A stretch of DNA of 64,000 nt from Oscillospiraceae bacterium (GTDB lineage Bacteria > Bacillota > Clostridia > Oscillospirales > CAG-272). Below are positions 1-12,165 of the stretch, piece by piece. The position numbers and the translations under genes were made by a program. Numbering within the stretch: position 1 is the first letter of the stretch; each line of letters starts with the position of its first letter. The DNA is taken from contig SVSE01000005.1 in NCBI GenBank assembly GCA_015064445.1, positions 62,001-126,000 on the forward strand. The letters run 5' to 3'. The notes under the pieces were generated by a model that had not been told where the DNA came from, did no database searches, and was given only the letters and a program-made list of their open reading frames with translations.

Positions 1-1460
1 ATTACGATAAAATCAATGTCGCCTTGACTGATTTGCTCGAAAATTACCGTACCTATACAAAGGAGGTAATCGACGAGGTTGCAGATAGATACGGTCTTTG
101 CTCATATGAGCTTTCTCTTGAGCTCTCCGAATGGTGTGAGCTTATCGTTTGCGACTACAACTATCTTTTTGACCTTCAGGTTTATTTGAGAAGATACTTT
201 ACCGCCCCCGATGCAAATTACATTTTCTTAATCGACGAGGCGCATAACCTTCCCGATAGAGCAAGAGAAATGTATTCTGCGACTCTCGAACGCTCGACCT
301 TTAAATCATTGCAGGCAAAATTCCCAAATAACAAACACATATCGGCACAAATTGACGATGTACTTGGCAAATTTGACTCTCTTTATGAGCTTGCAATGGT
401 TGAAAAAAGAGAATACGAGGGACAATTCTATGGATTTTATATAACCTCACAGCTGCCCGATGATATAGCAAATGAATTTACTGCGTTTGTCAAGGGCTGC
501 GAAAAGCTATTTTCAAGAGACCAAAACGACGACGAGCTTCTTGATGCATATTATAATGTCAAGCATATGCTAAAAATTTGCGAGATATTTGATAAGCGCT
601 TTACAATGTATGTTGAGGCGCAGGGAAACGAGGTTAAGCTAAGGCTTATGTGCCTTGATGTTTCTCGACTTGTTGATATAGCGATGAAGAAGGGCTCTGC
701 CTCAATTTTGTTCTCGGCAACGCTTACTCCTCCCGAATATTTTTCGGATATTTTGGGATGCGAAAAGTCGGAATCGCTCACACTCCCCTCGCCATTTGAA
801 AGAGAAAACCTCTGTCTTCTTGGCATAAACAACCTCAGCACTCGCTACGAGGATAGACAAAAGAGCGCTATGGCTGTTGCTAATGTCATAAGAGCTACGA
901 TTGCAGGAAAGCAAGGAAACTATATCGTTTATTTTCCGTCGTATAGCTACCTTTCAGATGTTAAGGAGGTCTTTGAAAAGCGTTATCCTAACATAAGCAT
1001 AACGGCGCAAAGCAGAAGTATGTCTGAGAGCGCTAAAAGAGATTTTCTTGAATCCTTTGATGCCAAAAAAGAGGGCACGCTTGTCGGCTTTTGCGTGCTT
1101 GGTGGAAGCTTCTCCGAGGGAATTGACCTTCGTGGAGAGCGACTTATCGGCGCTATAATCGTCGGTGTTGGCTTGCCTACAATAAGCACAGAGCTAAACA
1201 TAATCAAGGAGTATTTTGACAACACTCGTGAAAACGGATATGCTTATGCATATACCTATCCTGGAATGATAAAGGTCTTGCAGGCTGCAGGCCGTGTTAT
1301 TCGAAGCGAGGAGGAGCGAGGAGTGGTTGTTTTAATCGACGATAGATTTGCAACTCCTGAATATTTTGAGCTTATGCCAGACCACTGGAGGCATCTGCAA
1401 TTTTTGACGAATGCTAATGACCTTTTGGCAGAAGTTACTGATTTTTGGAAAAAATCGTAA
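1..1460 (+). CDS. DinG/Rad3-family ATP-dependent helicase, C-terminal part (5' end outside window)
   Basis: Frame is open upstream of the listed start (position 24 is an internal TTG); contains DEAH-box context FLIDEAHNLPDRA and C-terminal ..VLQAAGRVIRSEEERGVVVLIDDRF typical of DinG/XPD helicases. Confidence 0.9.
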   Translation, partial: YDKINVALTDLLENYRTYTKEVIDEVADRYGLCSYELSLELSEWCELIVCDYNYLFDLQVYLRRYFTAPDANYIFLIDEAHNLPDRAREMYSATLERSTFKSLQAKFPNNKHISAQIDDVLGKFDSLYELAMVEKREYEGQFYGFYITSQLPDDIANEFTAFVKGCEKLFSRDQNDDELLDAYYNVKHMLKICEIFDKRFTMYVEAQGNEVKLRLMCLDVSRLVDIAMKKGSASILFSATLTPPEYFSDILGCEKSESLTLPSPFERENLCLLGINNLSTRYEDRQKSAMAVANVIRATIAGKQGNYIVYFPSYSYLSDVKEVFEKRYPNISITAQSRSMSESAKRDFLESFDAKKEGTLVGFCVLGGSFSEGIDLRGERLIGAIIVGVGLPTISTELNIIKEYFDNTRENGYAYAYTYPGMIKVLQAAGRVIRSEEERGVVVLIDDRFATPEYFELMPDHWRHLQFLTNANDLLAEVTDFWKKS

Positions 1461-1537
1461 AAAACTATTGTAAAATCAAGCCATTAGTGATAAAATAGAG
1501 TGAATTTAAAATTTAGTATTATAGAAGAGGTACAGAA

Positions 1538-2932
1538 ATGCAAAGAATATTAGTTAAAGAAATCTTCCAAAATCCCTCTGATTTTGCAAATAAGGAAGTG
1601 ACCGTTTGTGGCTGGGCAAGAACCATCCGTTCTTCTAATGCCTTCGGCTTTATCGAGCTTAATGACGGTAGCTACCACACAAATATTCAGGTTGTTTTTG
1701 AAGAGGCATTTCTCGATAATTATAAGGATATTGCGAAGCAAAATGTTGGCACAGCCTTTGTTGTAAGGGGAACTCTCGTTCTCACTCCTGAGGCAAAGCA
1801 GCCATTCGAAATCAAGGCGAAGGAAATCGAGGTTGAGGGCGCGTCAACTCCTGACTACCCACTCCAAAAGAAAAGACACTCTCTTGAATTCTTGCGTACA
1901 ATTGCGCATCTTCGTCCAAGAACAAACCTTTTCAGTGCTGTATTTAGAGTGCGCTCCGTTGCTGCATTTGCAATCCACAAGTTCTTCAACGAAAGAAACT
2001 TTATCTATGTTCATACACCTATAATCACAGGCTCTGACTGTGAGGGCGCAGGAGAAATGTTCCGTCTTACAACTCTCGATATGGAAAATCTTCCAAAAAC
2101 CGAGGACGGTAAGGTTGACTACTCCAAGGACTTCTTTGGCAAGAGCGTAAACCTTACAGTATCAGGACAGCTCAGTGCTGAAACCTATGCTATGGCATTC
2201 GCAAATGTTTACACCTTTGGTCCTACATTTAGAGCAGAGCGATCAAATACAGCCCGTCACGCAGCAGAATTCTGGATGATGGAGCCTGAAATTGCCTTTG
2301 CAGACCTTAATGATGATATGCGTCTTGCAGAGGATATGATTAAGTATGTTGTTAAGTATGTAATGGACAACTGTCCTGCTGAAATCGAATTCTTTAATAA
2401 GTTCGTTGACAACACTCTTGTTGACCGTCTTACAAACCTTCTCGAAAATGACTTCGGTCATGTAACCTATACCGAGGCTATCGAAATCCTCAAAAATAGT
2501 GGCGAGAAGTTCGAGTATCCTGTTGAATGGGGAATCGATATGCAGACTGAGCACGAGAGATATATCACAGAAAAGGTATTCGGTAAGCCTGTATTCGTAA
2601 CTGACTATCCAGCTGACATTAAGGCGTTTTATATGCGTCTAAACGATGACGGAAAGACCGTTGCTGCAATGGATATGCTCGTTCCAGGCGTTGGAGAGCT
2701 CATAGGTGGCTCACAGCGTGAGGAAAGACTTGATATGCTTCTTAAGGCAATGGAGAAGTTCAATCTTAACGAGGAGGATTACTGGTGGTATCTTGAGCTT
2801 CGTAAGTACGGTGGAACAAAGCACGCAGGCTTTGGTCTTGGCTTCGAAAGACTCATTATGTATATCACAGGCGTTGCTAACATCAGAGATGTTGAATCCT
2901 ATCCAAGAACAACTGGCAGTGCAGAGTTCTAA
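1538..2932 (+). CDS. asnS: Asparagine--tRNA ligase
   Basis: 464 aa class II aaRS: N-terminal OB fold [23 protein letters not shown], motif 2 [23 protein letters not shown]-term [28 protein letters not shown]. Confidence 0.97.
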   Translation: MQRILVKEIFQNPSDFANKEVTVCGWARTIRSSNAFGFIELNDGSYHTNIQVVFEEAFLDNYKDIAKQNVGTAFVVRGTLVLTPEAKQPFEIKAKEIEVEGASTPDYPLQKKRHSLEFLRTIAHLRPRTNLFSAVFRVRSVAAFAIHKFFNERNFIYVHTPIITGSDCEGAGEMFRLTTLDMENLPKTEDGKVDYSKDFFGKSVNLTVSGQLSAETYAMAFANVYTFGPTFRAERSNTARHAAEFWMMEPEIAFADLNDDMRLAEDMIKYVVKYVMDNCPAEIEFFNKFVDNTLVDRLTNLLENDFGHVTYTEAIEILKNSGEKFEYPVEWGIDMQTEHERYITEKVFGKPVFVTDYPADIKAFYMRLNDDGKTVAAMDMLVPGVGELIGGSQREERLDMLLKAMEKFNLNEEDYWWYLELRKYGGTKHAGFGLGFERLIMYITGVANIRDVESYPRTTGSAEF

Positions 2933-2946
2933 TTCAAGGAGAAAAT

Positions 2947-4230
2947 ATGAAGAAATATTCAGAAATGACAGCGCAGGAGCTCGAGCAGCTTAAAAAAGAG
3001 CTCAGCGCAAAATATAAGGAGTATCAGGCAAAGGACCTCAAGCTCAATATGGCAAGAGGAAAGCCCTGCGTTGAACAGCTCAATATATCTATGGGAATGA
3101 TGGATGTGTTGAGTAGTGATGACGACCTTACCTGTGACGACGGAACTGACTGTCGTAACTATGGTGTCCTCGACGGTGTTCACGAGGCAAAGGTGTTGCT
3201 TGCCGATATGATGGAGGTAGGCGTTGATAATGTTATCGTATATGGCAACTCAAGCCTTAATGTAATGTACGATACAATCGCGCGTTCAATGACACACGGT
3301 GTTATGGGCTCAACTCCTTGGTGCAAGCTTGATAAGGTTAAATTCTTGTGTCCAGTTCCTGGCTATGATAGACACTTTAAGATTACCGAGTATTTCGGTA
3401 TCGAGATGATAAATGTTCCTATGACAAAGGACGGTCCTGATATGGATATGGTTGAAAAGCTCGTATCCGAGGACGATGCAATCAAGGGAATTTGGTGCGT
3501 TCCAAAGTATTCCAATCCACAGGGCTATTCATATTCTGATGAGGTTGTTCGTCGTATGGCTCGTCTTGAGCCAAAGGCTAACGATTTCAGAATTTACTGG
3601 GATAACGCATACACCGTTCATCATCTTTATGAGGATGATCAGGATGAGCTTATCGAGATTCTCGATGAGTGTAAGAGAGCAGGCAATCCAGATATGGTTT
3701 ATAAGTTTGCTTCAACCTCTAAAATCAGCTTCCCAGGCTCTGGTGTGTCAGTTCTTGCCTCATCACTTAATAACCTTCAGGACATCAAAAAGCAGCTTAC
3801 CGTTCAGACAATCGGACACGATAAGGTAAATCAGCTTCGCCATGTTAGATATTTTAAGAATATCGATGGAATTAAGGCTCATATGAAGCTACACGCAGAC
3901 ATTCTTCGTCCAAAGTTCGAGGCAGTTCTCGAGATTCTCGAAAGAGAGCTTGGTGGACTTGATATCGGTACTTGGACAAAGCCAAAGGGTGGTTATTTCA
4001 TCTCCTTTGACTCTCTTGACGGTTGTGCAAAGGATATCGTTGCAAGATGCAAGAAGGCAGGCGTTGAAATGACAGGTGCAGGCGCTACCTATCCATACGG
4101 AAAGGACCCACACGATAGCAATATTCGTATCGCACCATCATATCCACCAAAGGACGATCTTATCGTCGCAGCCGAGCTTTTTGCTCTTTGCGTAAAGCTT
4201 TCAAGCATTGATAAGCTTCTTTCAAAATAA
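2947..4230 (+). CDS. PLP-dependent aminotransferase, AspAT type Ic / MocR-like family
   Basis: 427 aa; LNMARGKPCVEQL, GNSSLNVMYDT, ASTSKISFPGSGVSVLASS (PLP lysine region). Confidence 0.88.
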   Translation: MKKYSEMTAQELEQLKKELSAKYKEYQAKDLKLNMARGKPCVEQLNISMGMMDVLSSDDDLTCDDGTDCRNYGVLDGVHEAKVLLADMMEVGVDNVIVYGNSSLNVMYDTIARSMTHGVMGSTPWCKLDKVKFLCPVPGYDRHFKITEYFGIEMINVPMTKDGPDMDMVEKLVSEDDAIKGIWCVPKYSNPQGYSYSDEVVRRMARLEPKANDFRIYWDNAYTVHHLYEDDQDELIEILDECKRAGNPDMVYKFASTSKISFPGSGVSVLASSLNNLQDIKKQLTVQTIGHDKVNQLRHVRYFKNIDGIKAHMKLHADILRPKFEAVLEILERELGGLDIGTWTKPKGGYFISFDSLDGCAKDIVARCKKAGVEMTGAGATYPYGKDPHDSNIRIAPSYPPKDDLIVAAELFALCVKLSSIDKLLSK

Positions 4231-4235
4231 AAAGA

Positions 4236-4267
4236 AAATACACTCTCGCTTGAGAGTGTGTTTTTTA
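4236..4267. terminator. Bidirectional Rho-independent terminator
   Basis: CACTCTCGCTTGAGAGTG hairpin flanked by A-rich and T6 tracts between convergent genes. Confidence 0.8.
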
Positions 4268-5530
4268 TCTATGCTCATCTAAAAATGCTGTATATTTTTT
4301 GAATGACAAAATTGCGAAGACTACGCCGACAATGCAAATAAATGCCCATGAAATAACGGTTGCAACCCAACCAAAATGCTTCGACACCATAGCAATTCCG
4401 TACATTGAGCCTGCAGCACCTATGTATGTACACGCATTGCAGAAGCCACCTATTGTTGAGGCTCTGCCAGAGTGCGCAAATCTACCAGGCACGCAAGAGA
4501 TTAAAAGGAAATTGCACGAGTGCATACAAGCGCACACAATTCCAGCAAGGAGCAGACAAATTATCCTGCACGCAACTAATTGCACATTTATCAAAATTGC
4601 CAAGGGAACACAAAGCACAGCCGAGATGGCAAAGAGAATACCAGCGCCTCTTGCCTCGTTGTTGAATACCTTGCCCTTGTGAATAATTCTTACTACAAAT
4701 AAGCTGATAATAGAGAAGATAGGAAGTGCAACGCTTACAAGAATTGACTCGGAGCTGTCGCGACCAAACGCCTCGCTATAAAGCGTTGGAAGCCACGATT
4801 CAATACCGTCACGCATAAAGCCCATTGCAATAATGCAAAGGAAGATAAGGAGCACGCCTGAGCGCTTAAAGGTTGTCATAAGAGGTGCATTTTCAACACA
4901 TCCCTCGACATTTTCGTCGTTTGTAGCCTCACTTGGCTCGCTCTCCCTTAAAATAAGGCACATTGCCAAAAGGAATATTATGCCAACAACAACACAAAAG
5001 ATTGTTGAAGCGAAGAATACGCTTTTCCAAGACATATAGGAAATGCAAATAGGCGCTAAAATATACAAAACGATAGTCGATACATGCGCGCCACAGGTTA
5101 CAACAAGGTTAGCGCTTACATATTTTTCGTGACTTAAATTGTCAGACAAAATACGCACAATAGGCGGCCACAAAAGCGCCTGCGCAAATCCGTTTACTGC
5201 CCACACAGGAATCATAAGATACTGATTTTGACAAAGTGGAAGCGATAGATTGCAAATTGCAGATACCATAAGTCCAGAGAACATAAGGTATTTAGCAGGT
5301 AGCTTGTCGCCAAGATAGCCACTTATAAGCTGACCAAGACCATAGAAAACGAAAAGAGCAACGCCTATGTAGCCTGCAACCTCTCGTTGCACAACGCCCT
5401 TGTCAAGCATTTCAACCATAACTACCGCAAAGGTTTTTCTTGAAAAATAGCTTGCAAAATAGGCAATAGTGCACATTAAAACTATTCCGTTTTTGGAATA
5501 GCGACTCTTTAACATAAAATCCATCTCCAA
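4265..5530 (-). CDS. MFS transporter (organophosphate/phosphate antiporter-like)
   Basis: 421 aa, 12 hydrophobic segments, SYFSRKTFAVVMVEML, GYLGDKLPAKYLM MFS motif. Confidence 0.8.
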   Translation of the reverse strand: MEMDFMLKSRYSKNGIVLMCTIAYFASYFSRKTFAVVMVEMLDKGVVQREVAGYIGVALFVFYGLGQLISGYLGDKLPAKYLMFSGLMVSAICNLSLPLCQNQYLMIPVWAVNGFAQALLWPPIVRILSDNLSHEKYVSANLVVTCGAHVSTIVLYILAPICISYMSWKSVFFASTIFCVVVGIIFLLAMCLILRESEPSEATNDENVEGCVENAPLMTTFKRSGVLLIFLCIIAMGFMRDGIESWLPTLYSEAFGRDSSESILVSVALPIFSIISLFVVRIIHKGKVFNNEARGAGILFAISAVLCVPLAILINVQLVACRIICLLLAGIVCACMHSCNFLLISCVPGRFAHSGRASTIGGFCNACTYIGAAGSMYGIAMVSKHFGWVATVISWAFICIVGVVFAILSFKKYTAFLDEHR

Positions 5531-5630
5531 ATAATTGTTTAATAATATAACATATGAATATTAACATAAAAAATTCATAAAATCAATACTTAAAGAAAAA
5601 ACGGCAAAATTTAATTTGCCGTTTAATTTA

Positions 5631-8255
5631 TTAAAGAGAAGCGAGCGCGTCTACAATACCTTGCTTTGTGCTTTCGTACTTAGCAAGCTTTTCCTTTTCA
5701 AGCGCAACAACCTTTTCTGGCGCCTTCTTTACGAATTCCTCGTTTGAAAGCTTCTTTACAAGACGATCAATTTCGCCCTGAACCTTTGTAAGCTCACTAT
5801 TAAGGCGTGCCTTTTCCTTTTCGGTGTCAACCATTTCAGCCATAGGAATATAAACAGTGCCTGCGTGAGTGATGATTTGAACTGCACCGTCGCCATTATA
5901 TTCATCAAGGACCTCAACCTCAGAAGCACTTGCGAGTGCCTTGAAGAAGTCATAGGTAGCCTCGGTAAAGGACTCCTTATATGGAGTTGTGATAATAACC
6001 TTTGCCTTTCTTGATGGTGGAACATTCATTTCACTTCTGCGAGCTCTGATTGCATCAATTACAGCAATTACTCTTTCCATATGCTCACACTCAGCGCTAA
6101 AATCAAACGCATCGTTTACACTTGGATATGTGGAAATCATAATGCTCTCACAGTCCTCAAAGTGTGGAAGTGACTGATAAATTTCCTCTGTGATAAATGG
6201 AATAAATGGATGCAAGAGCTTCAAAATAGCCTCAAGAACATAAATAATTACATTCTGTGAAACCTTATTTTGCTCTGTGCCCTTTGCCATAAATGCAGGC
6301 TTTGAAAGCTCGATATACCAGCTACAGAATACATCCCAAACAAACTTATAAAGCTCATCAAGGGCAATTCCAAGCTCGTAAGAGTCGATTTGTGTGCGTA
6401 CATTCTTTATAAGAGCGTTAAGCTTGCTCAAAATCCACTTGTCAGCAAGTCCAAGCTTGTCGCACTCAGGAAGCTCTACCTTCTCAATGTCAATGTTCAT
6501 CATAACAAAGCGAGAAGCATTCCAAAGCTTGTTAACAAAGTTACGCGCGCTTTCAATCTTTTCGTCAGAGAAGCGCATATCGTTTCCTGGCGAGTTACCA
6601 GTTGCAAGTGCGAAGCGAAGCGCATCAGCACCATACTTTTCAATTATAAGAAGTGGATCAATTCCATTTCCGAGCGATTTTGACATCTTTCTGCCGAGTG
6701 CATCACGAACAAGACCGTGAATAAGAACGGTGTCAAATGGCTTTTCGCCCATATATTCAAGACCAGAGAATATCATTCTTGATACCCAGAATGTGATAAT
6801 GTCATAACCGGTTACAAGAGTGTTTGTAGGATAGAAGTATTTAAGATCCTCGGTTTCGTTTGGCCAACCAAGTGTCGAGAATGGCCAAAGAGCACTTGAG
6901 AACCAGGTGTCAAGAGTGTCAGGATCCTGACGCATTTCCTTGCCACATTTTGGACAGGTAGCGTGTCCGTCCTTTGTTACAACAACCTCGCCACAGTCAT
7001 CACAGTAGAATGCAGGAATTCTGTGTCCCCACCAAAGCTGACGGGAGATGCACCAGTCACGAATGTTTTCCATCCAGTGGAAGTAGTTTTTGTCAAAGCG
7101 CTCTGGAACAAACTTGATTTCGCCTGAGCGAACAGCGTCGATTGCAGGCTTTGCAAGAGGCTCCATTTTAACAAACCATTGAAGCGAAACTCTTGGCTCA
7201 ACGGTTGTGCCACAACGATAGCAGGTGCCAACATTGTGCGCATAGTCCTCAACCTTGATAAGGTAGCCCTGCTTTTCAAGGTCGGCAACGATAGCCTTTC
7301 TTGCCTCGAAACGGTCCATACCAGCATAAGCAGGATAGTCCTCGGTAATCTTGGCATCATCAGTCATTACATTGATGATAGGAAGATTATGCCTTCTTCC
7401 AACCTCAAAGTCGTTGGGGTCGTGTGCAGGAGTGATTTTAACAACACCAGTACCGAAATCCATCTCAACATATTCGTCTGCAATAACAGGAATTTCACGA
7501 TTTACCAAAGGAATAATAAGCGTCTTACCGATAAGGTCCTTGTATCTTTCGTCCTTAGGATTTACAGCAACAGCAGTATCGCCAAGCATAGTTTCAGGGC
7601 GAGTGGTTGCAAATTCAAGATAACCGCTTCCGTCCTTGAATGGATACTTAATGTGCCAAAAATGTCCTGCCTGCTCCTCATACTCAACCTCTGCATCAGA
7701 AATTGAGGTAAGACAATGAGGACACCAGTTGATAATTCTTTCGCCACGATAGATAAGTCCCTTGTCGTAAAGGCGAACAAATACCTCCTTTACAGCCTCA
7801 GAGCAGCCCTCGTCCATAGTAAAGCGCTCTCTTGACCAGTCACAGGATGAGCCAAGCTTTTTAAGCTGTGAAATAATTCTTCCACCGTATTGCTCCTTCC
7901 AAGCCCAAGCTCTTTCAAGGAAGCCATCTCTGCCGATGTCGTCCTTTGAAACACCCTCCTTACGCATAGCCTCAACAATCTTTGCCTCTGTCGCAATCGA
8001 TGCGTGGTCTGTGCCAGGGAGCCAAAGTGTGCAATAGCCATTCATTCTCTTGTAACGAATGAGAATATCTTGAAGAGTATTGTCAAGGGCATGTCCCATA
8101 TGGAGCTGACCTGTAATGTTTGGTGGTGGAATAACAATAGAGAAGTGAGGCTTAGAATGGTCGATTACAGGAGTGAAATATTTCTTTTCACACCATCTAT
8201 CGTAAATTCTTTGCTCAAATTCACTGGGGGAATAGGTTTTAGCAAGCTCTTTCAT
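5631..8255 (-). CDS. valS: Valine--tRNA ligase
   Basis: 874 aa; [21 protein letters not shown] (HIGH), [15 protein letters not shown] (KMSKS), C-terminal coiled coil. Confidence 0.98.
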   Translation of the reverse strand: MKELAKTYSPSEFEQRIYDRWCEKKYFTPVIDHSKPHFSIVIPPPNITGQLHMGHALDNTLQDILIRYKRMNGYCTLWLPGTDHASIATEAKIVEAMRKEGVSKDDIGRDGFLERAWAWKEQYGGRIISQLKKLGSSCDWSRERFTMDEGCSEAVKEVFVRLYDKGLIYRGERIINWCPHCLTSISDAEVEYEEQAGHFWHIKYPFKDGSGYLEFATTRPETMLGDTAVAVNPKDERYKDLIGKTLIIPLVNREIPVIADEYVEMDFGTGVVKITPAHDPNDFEVGRRHNLPIINVMTDDAKITEDYPAYAGMDRFEARKAIVADLEKQGYLIKVEDYAHNVGTCYRCGTTVEPRVSLQWFVKMEPLAKPAIDAVRSGEIKFVPERFDKNYFHWMENIRDWCISRQLWWGHRIPAFYCDDCGEVVVTKDGHATCPKCGKEMRQDPDTLDTWFSSALWPFSTLGWPNETEDLKYFYPTNTLVTGYDIITFWVSRMIFSGLEYMGEKPFDTVLIHGLVRDALGRKMSKSLGNGIDPLLIIEKYGADALRFALATGNSPGNDMRFSDEKIESARNFVNKLWNASRFVMMNIDIEKVELPECDKLGLADKWILSKLNALIKNVRTQIDSYELGIALDELYKFVWDVFCSWYIELSKPAFMAKGTEQNKVSQNVIIYVLEAILKLLHPFIPFITEEIYQSLPHFEDCESIMISTYPSVNDAFDFSAECEHMERVIAVIDAIRARRSEMNVPPSRKAKVIITTPYKESFTEATYDFFKALASASEVEVLDEYNGDGAVQIITHAGTVYIPMAEMVDTEKEKARLNSELTKVQGEIDRLVKKLSNEEFVKKAPEKVVALEKEKLAKYESTKQGIVDALASL

Positions 8256-8289
8256 AAAAATCTCCTTGAAGATAAAATTAACAAAATAA

Positions 8290-8504
8290 AAAGCGCCCTG
8301 AAAAAATCAGGGCGCAAAAATACGCGGTACCACCTGAATTCGTATCAAAGATACGCACTCAACGCCTTTAACGCAGGCATACGCACAAACTACTAAGCTC
8401 ATCTGTGATGCTCCAAAGCTACCTTCATCTCCCATACCTACCGTTTCACACCAAGCACGGCTCTCTTTGAGGAAGCGGGGAAATTACTCCTCTTTTTCAT
8501 AGCA
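8290..8504 (-). ncRNA. T-box leader of valS
   Basis: Minus strand has the T-box core GGTGGTACCGCG (8323-8334) followed by terminator hairpin GCGCCCTGA..TCAGGGCGC; upstream minus-strand TTGACA (8534-8539) and TTAAAA; directly precedes valS. Confidence 0.93.
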
Positions 8505-8640
8505 ACTGTATTTTAACACAAATCATCGCCCTTTGTCAATATATAAATTAAAATAAAAGGCGAATTTAAGTTCTTGACAACCCTTCGCTTTGTGTGATAA
8601 AATCAAATTGGATTTATATGCTTGTAAGGAGGAAAGAGAA

Positions 8641-9108
8641 ATGTTTCCTTTTAGAAGACTTAAAATATGCACGCGTCTGACCCCACGTGATATTACGGAT
8701 AGATTGCAGGGAAGTCCAGAAATTCGTGGCTTTTATGGCGACTCTCATTTTAAGTATCATAAAAGATGGAATTCTTATGTGAGAAATTCCTTTTTCTCAG
8801 TAGTAAAGGGGAATTATGAGGAAAAAAACGGGTATACTATTGTTAACATTAAAATGCGTATGCATATTGCTATAATGGTGTTTTGCATTCATTGGCTTGC
8901 AGGAGTTTCTCTTGGCGTGCTTTGTGGACTTGTTTTGCTTGCTACGGGCGATATGAACAATGGATGGGGCTTTACCCTTGGTTGCTTGGGAATGATTTTG
9001 TTTTTTCAGCTTCTAATGCATATTCCATTTCACTTTGACGCTAAATGGAATAAAAATTTTCTAAATCAACTTTTAGAAGCAAGTGATGTTAATATGATTG
9101 AAAAATAA
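8641..9108 (+). CDS. Hypothetical membrane protein (2 TM)
   Basis: ATG after GGAGGAAAGAGAA; hydrophobic segments in the middle; no recognised family. Confidence 0.65.
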   Translation: MFPFRRLKICTRLTPRDITDRLQGSPEIRGFYGDSHFKYHKRWNSYVRNSFFSVVKGNYEEKNGYTIVNIKMRMHIAIMVFCIHWLAGVSLGVLCGLVLLATGDMNNGWGFTLGCLGMILFFQLLMHIPFHFDAKWNKNFLNQLLEASDVNMIEK

Positions 9109-9134
9109 AAAGAGATTGCGTTGCAACCTCTTTT

Positions 9135-10595
9135 TTATTCAAAAAACACTTCAACAACATCAATTGCGCCCTCGCCCTCGTATCTAAAATACAGAGCAGA
9201 TGTGCCCGAAATATCGACACTCTCTTGCGCCTTTTGCCACTTTTCACTATCGCTTATTGCAATTTCTCCGATTGCCTCGCCCTTTTCCTCGGTTAGTATT
9301 TTAAGAGTGCCACTTGGCACAATATCGCCCGAGCGATATTTAACTCCTATTGTCGTTTTGCCCGTAAAATCAAAGTATTTATACCCAAAAAGCGAGCCAT
9401 TTTCGATTTCAGAAAGGAATCTTTCATCATTTTTGCAAATTATATGTGGAAGCCTCTCGCCCTTGCATTCTCCATAGTGAAGCTTGTAATTTGTAAGTGC
9501 ACAGCAAATAATTGCAGGATAAGCGCCCTCAGCCTTAAGAGGACCACCATTAAGACCACACGAGGTAATCTCAACCTGCTCAATTTTACCACTCTCTAAA
9601 ATTTCGATTTTCTCAGCACACGCCTGCCTTGAAAGCTCCGTTTTTGTTGTGTGGCGATGATAAAAAATATACCACTTATTGTTTATCTCAATAATGCTTC
9701 CGTGATTGTTTCCAACACGCATTATTTGCTCCTCAGCCTTCCTTCCGTTAAGACCAATGTCGCCATTTGAAACTATAACACCACCAAAGGTAAAGTCCTT
9801 ATCTGGAAAATCGCTTGTCGCATACGCAAGCTCGTGTCCCTTAAAGGTTGCATAAACAAAATAATATTTGTCGCCTACCTTACGCATAGAGCTCGCCTCA
9901 AAGAACTCGTGCCCCTCAAAGCTTGTTCCACGAAAATCACGAGGGAAAATTCGCACAGGGTCGCCCTTTACCGTGAGCATATCATCACAAAGCTCAATGT
10001 GAAATGGTCCCATAACGCCATCACGTGCGCCCTCAATCTCCTCACGACTCTTTTTAAAGGTTGAGATTTGCCTTTTAATGCTTTCCTCGCCCTCGAAATC
10101 ACGCTCAAAGTTCCACCACATTCCGTAGTAAAGACGGATTACACCATTGTCGTTTATAACAGCAGGGTCGAAGATAACGCCATCACTAAAAATCGTTCCG
10201 TCGCTCTTTTTTAGATGTCCGTGAAACTTAAATTCCCCAAAGGGCGTGTCGCAAACAGCAACGCTCATAACATAGGAGCAATTTGGATAATCGTTAGATA
10301 GAGAATAGAAAAGATAATATCTTCCGTCATTTCCCTTAACCACATCGGGCGCAAACATATATTTGTAGGAGGGATAAAGGGGATCGCTTGACGCACGATA
10401 AATCACGCCCTCATATCTCCAAGAGGTAAGGTCGTCCACGCTTGCAGAATATGTAACATAGTCAAGCATACAAAAATGGTCGCCATTCTCCTTGTCGTGT
10501 GAGCCATAAACATAAACTCTGTCTCCAAAAATGTGAGGCTCTGCGTCAGGAACATATTCGTTAAGTGGCAAATACGGATTAAATACCTGTCCCAT
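9135..10595 (-). CDS. Glycoside hydrolase family 43 protein
   Basis: MGQVFNPYLPLNEYVPDAEPHIFGDRVYVYGSHD, FAPDVVKGNDGRYYLFYS, HGSIIEINNKWYIFYHRHT; beta-propeller GH43 motifs. Start moved to 10595, behind an RBS. Confidence 0.9.
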   Translation of the reverse strand: MGQVFNPYLPLNEYVPDAEPHIFGDRVYVYGSHDKENGDHFCMLDYVTYSASVDDLTSWRYEGVIYRASSDPLYPSYKYMFAPDVVKGNDGRYYLFYSLSNDYPNCSYVMSVAVCDTPFGEFKFHGHLKKSDGTIFSDGVIFDPAVINDNGVIRLYYGMWWNFERDFEGEESIKRQISTFKKSREEIEGARDGVMGPFHIELCDDMLTVKGDPVRIFPRDFRGTSFEGHEFFEASSMRKVGDKYYFVYATFKGHELAYATSDFPDKDFTFGGVIVSNGDIGLNGRKAEEQIMRVGNNHGSIIEINNKWYIFYHRHTTKTELSRQACAEKIEILESGKIEQVEITSCGLNGGPLKAEGAYPAIICCALTNYKLHYGECKGERLPHIICKNDERFLSEIENGSLFGYKYFDFTGKTTIGVKYRSGDIVPSGTLKILTEEKGEAIGEIAISDSEKWQKAQESVDISGTSALYFRYEGEGAIDVVEVFFE

Positions 10596-10736
10596 AAAAA
10601 TCTCCTTAAAGTTTATTATCTCAATTTTATCATATATCACATCTCAAATCAACGAAATTTTAAAATTTTATTGACTAAATAGGTCGAATATGATAAAATA
10701 AATGTGTATTATTTAATAAAGCGAGAGGAGATAGCT

Positions 10737-12161
10737 ATGGCTAAATCAGTTCAGGACATTCTAACACTTATTAAAGAAAAGGGAATTAAGATGGTTGACT
10801 TCAAAATGGTCGACATCAACGGTCAGTATAGACATGTAACAATCCCTGCACAAAATTTTTCAGAGGACACAATGAAGAGTGGTATCGGCTTCGATGCATC
10901 TAACTACGGTTATGCAGTAGTTGAAAAGAGCGATATGGTATTCATTCCAGACCCAGACACAGCACTTATCGACCCATTCTGCGAGATTCCTACTCTTACA
11001 ATGACAGGAAATGCGATGATTATCGATAATCCAGAGAACCGTCCACTTCCACAATATCCAAGAAATATCGTTCTCGCTGCCGAGAAGTATATGAACGACC
11101 TCGGTATTGCTGACACAATGCTCATTTTGCCGGAGTTTGAGTTCTATCTCTTCGACCAGGTTGGCTGGGAGGTTAGTGGTAAGACCGTCAGCGCAAGCGT
11201 TGATGCTAACCAGTCCTACTGGAACAGCGCAACAGAGGGCAAGGGCGTTGTAGTTGCAAAGCAGAAGAACTACCATATTGCAAAGCCATTTGACACCTCA
11301 TACGAGTGTCGTAGCGAAATGTGCCTACATATGAAGGACGCAGGCATCGAAATCAACTATCATCACCCAGAGGTTGCAGCATCAGGACAGTTTGAAATTG
11401 AGCCACAGCTCGGCAAAATGTCTGAAATGGCAGATGCAACAATGATGATTAAGTATATCATTCATAATACAGCCCTTAAATATGGCAAGACAGCCACCTT
11501 TATGCCAAAGCCTATCTACGGCGAGGCGGGAAGTGGAATGCATGTTCATATGCTTCTTTTGAAGAATGGCGAGCCTGTATTCTCAAAGGACGGTGCGTAC
11601 GCAAACCTTAGCGAAACTGCACATTACTTTATGGGTGGACTTTTGAAGCATATCGCTTCACTTTGCGCTCTTACAAACCCAAGCACAAACTCCTTTAAGC
11701 GTCTTGTCCCTGGCTTTGAGGCACCTGTTACAGTTGGTTATGCTACATCTAACCGTAGCGCAGTAATTCGTATTCCTGCATATGCAAAATCTCCTAACAA
11801 GCGTCGCTTTGAGCTTCGCAACCCTGACGCAACCTGTAACCCATATTTCTGCTACGCAGCAATTCTTATGGCAGGTCTTGACGGTGTTATCAATAAGATT
11901 GACCCTCACGCAAACGGTTGGGGACCATACGATGTAAACCTCTATCATTTGAGCGATGAGGAGAAGGCAAAGCTTAGCCACTTGCCAGTATCTCTTGACG
12001 AGGCACTCGATGCTCTTGAAAAGGACCACGACTACCTTACAGCTGGTGGCGTATTCCCAGAGGACCTTCTTAAGAACTTTATTAAGACAAAGAGAGCTGA
12101 ATGTAGTGAGCTTTCAAAGATTCCTCATCCAGCAGAATTTGACAAGTATTATAATCTCTAA
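10737..12161 (+). CDS. glnA: Glutamine synthetase, type I
   Basis: FDASNYGYAVVEKSDM, AGSGMHVHMLL, NPSTNSFKRLVPGFEAPV, NRSAVIRIPAY; ATG behind GAGAGGAG. Confidence 0.96.
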   Translation: MAKSVQDILTLIKEKGIKMVDFKMVDINGQYRHVTIPAQNFSEDTMKSGIGFDASNYGYAVVEKSDMVFIPDPDTALIDPFCEIPTLTMTGNAMIIDNPENRPLPQYPRNIVLAAEKYMNDLGIADTMLILPEFEFYLFDQVGWEVSGKTVSASVDANQSYWNSATEGKGVVVAKQKNYHIAKPFDTSYECRSEMCLHMKDAGIEINYHHPEVAASGQFEIEPQLGKMSEMADATMMIKYIIHNTALKYGKTATFMPKPIYGEAGSGMHVHMLLLKNGEPVFSKDGAYANLSETAHYFMGGLLKHIASLCALTNPSTNSFKRLVPGFEAPVTVGYATSNRSAVIRIPAYAKSPNKRRFELRNPDATCNPYFCYAAILMAGLDGVINKIDPHANGWGPYDVNLYHLSDEEKAKLSHLPVSLDEALDALEKDHDYLTAGGVFPEDLLKNFIKTKRAECSELSKIPHPAEFDKYYNL

Positions 12162-12165
12162 AATT

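Noticed and set aside
551-841. Antisense and nested ORFs in the track (e.g. 551..841, 7179..7706, 39610..40110)
   Set aside because: They lie opposite or inside strongly supported genes, have no RBS, and show atypical composition; treated as shadow ORFs.
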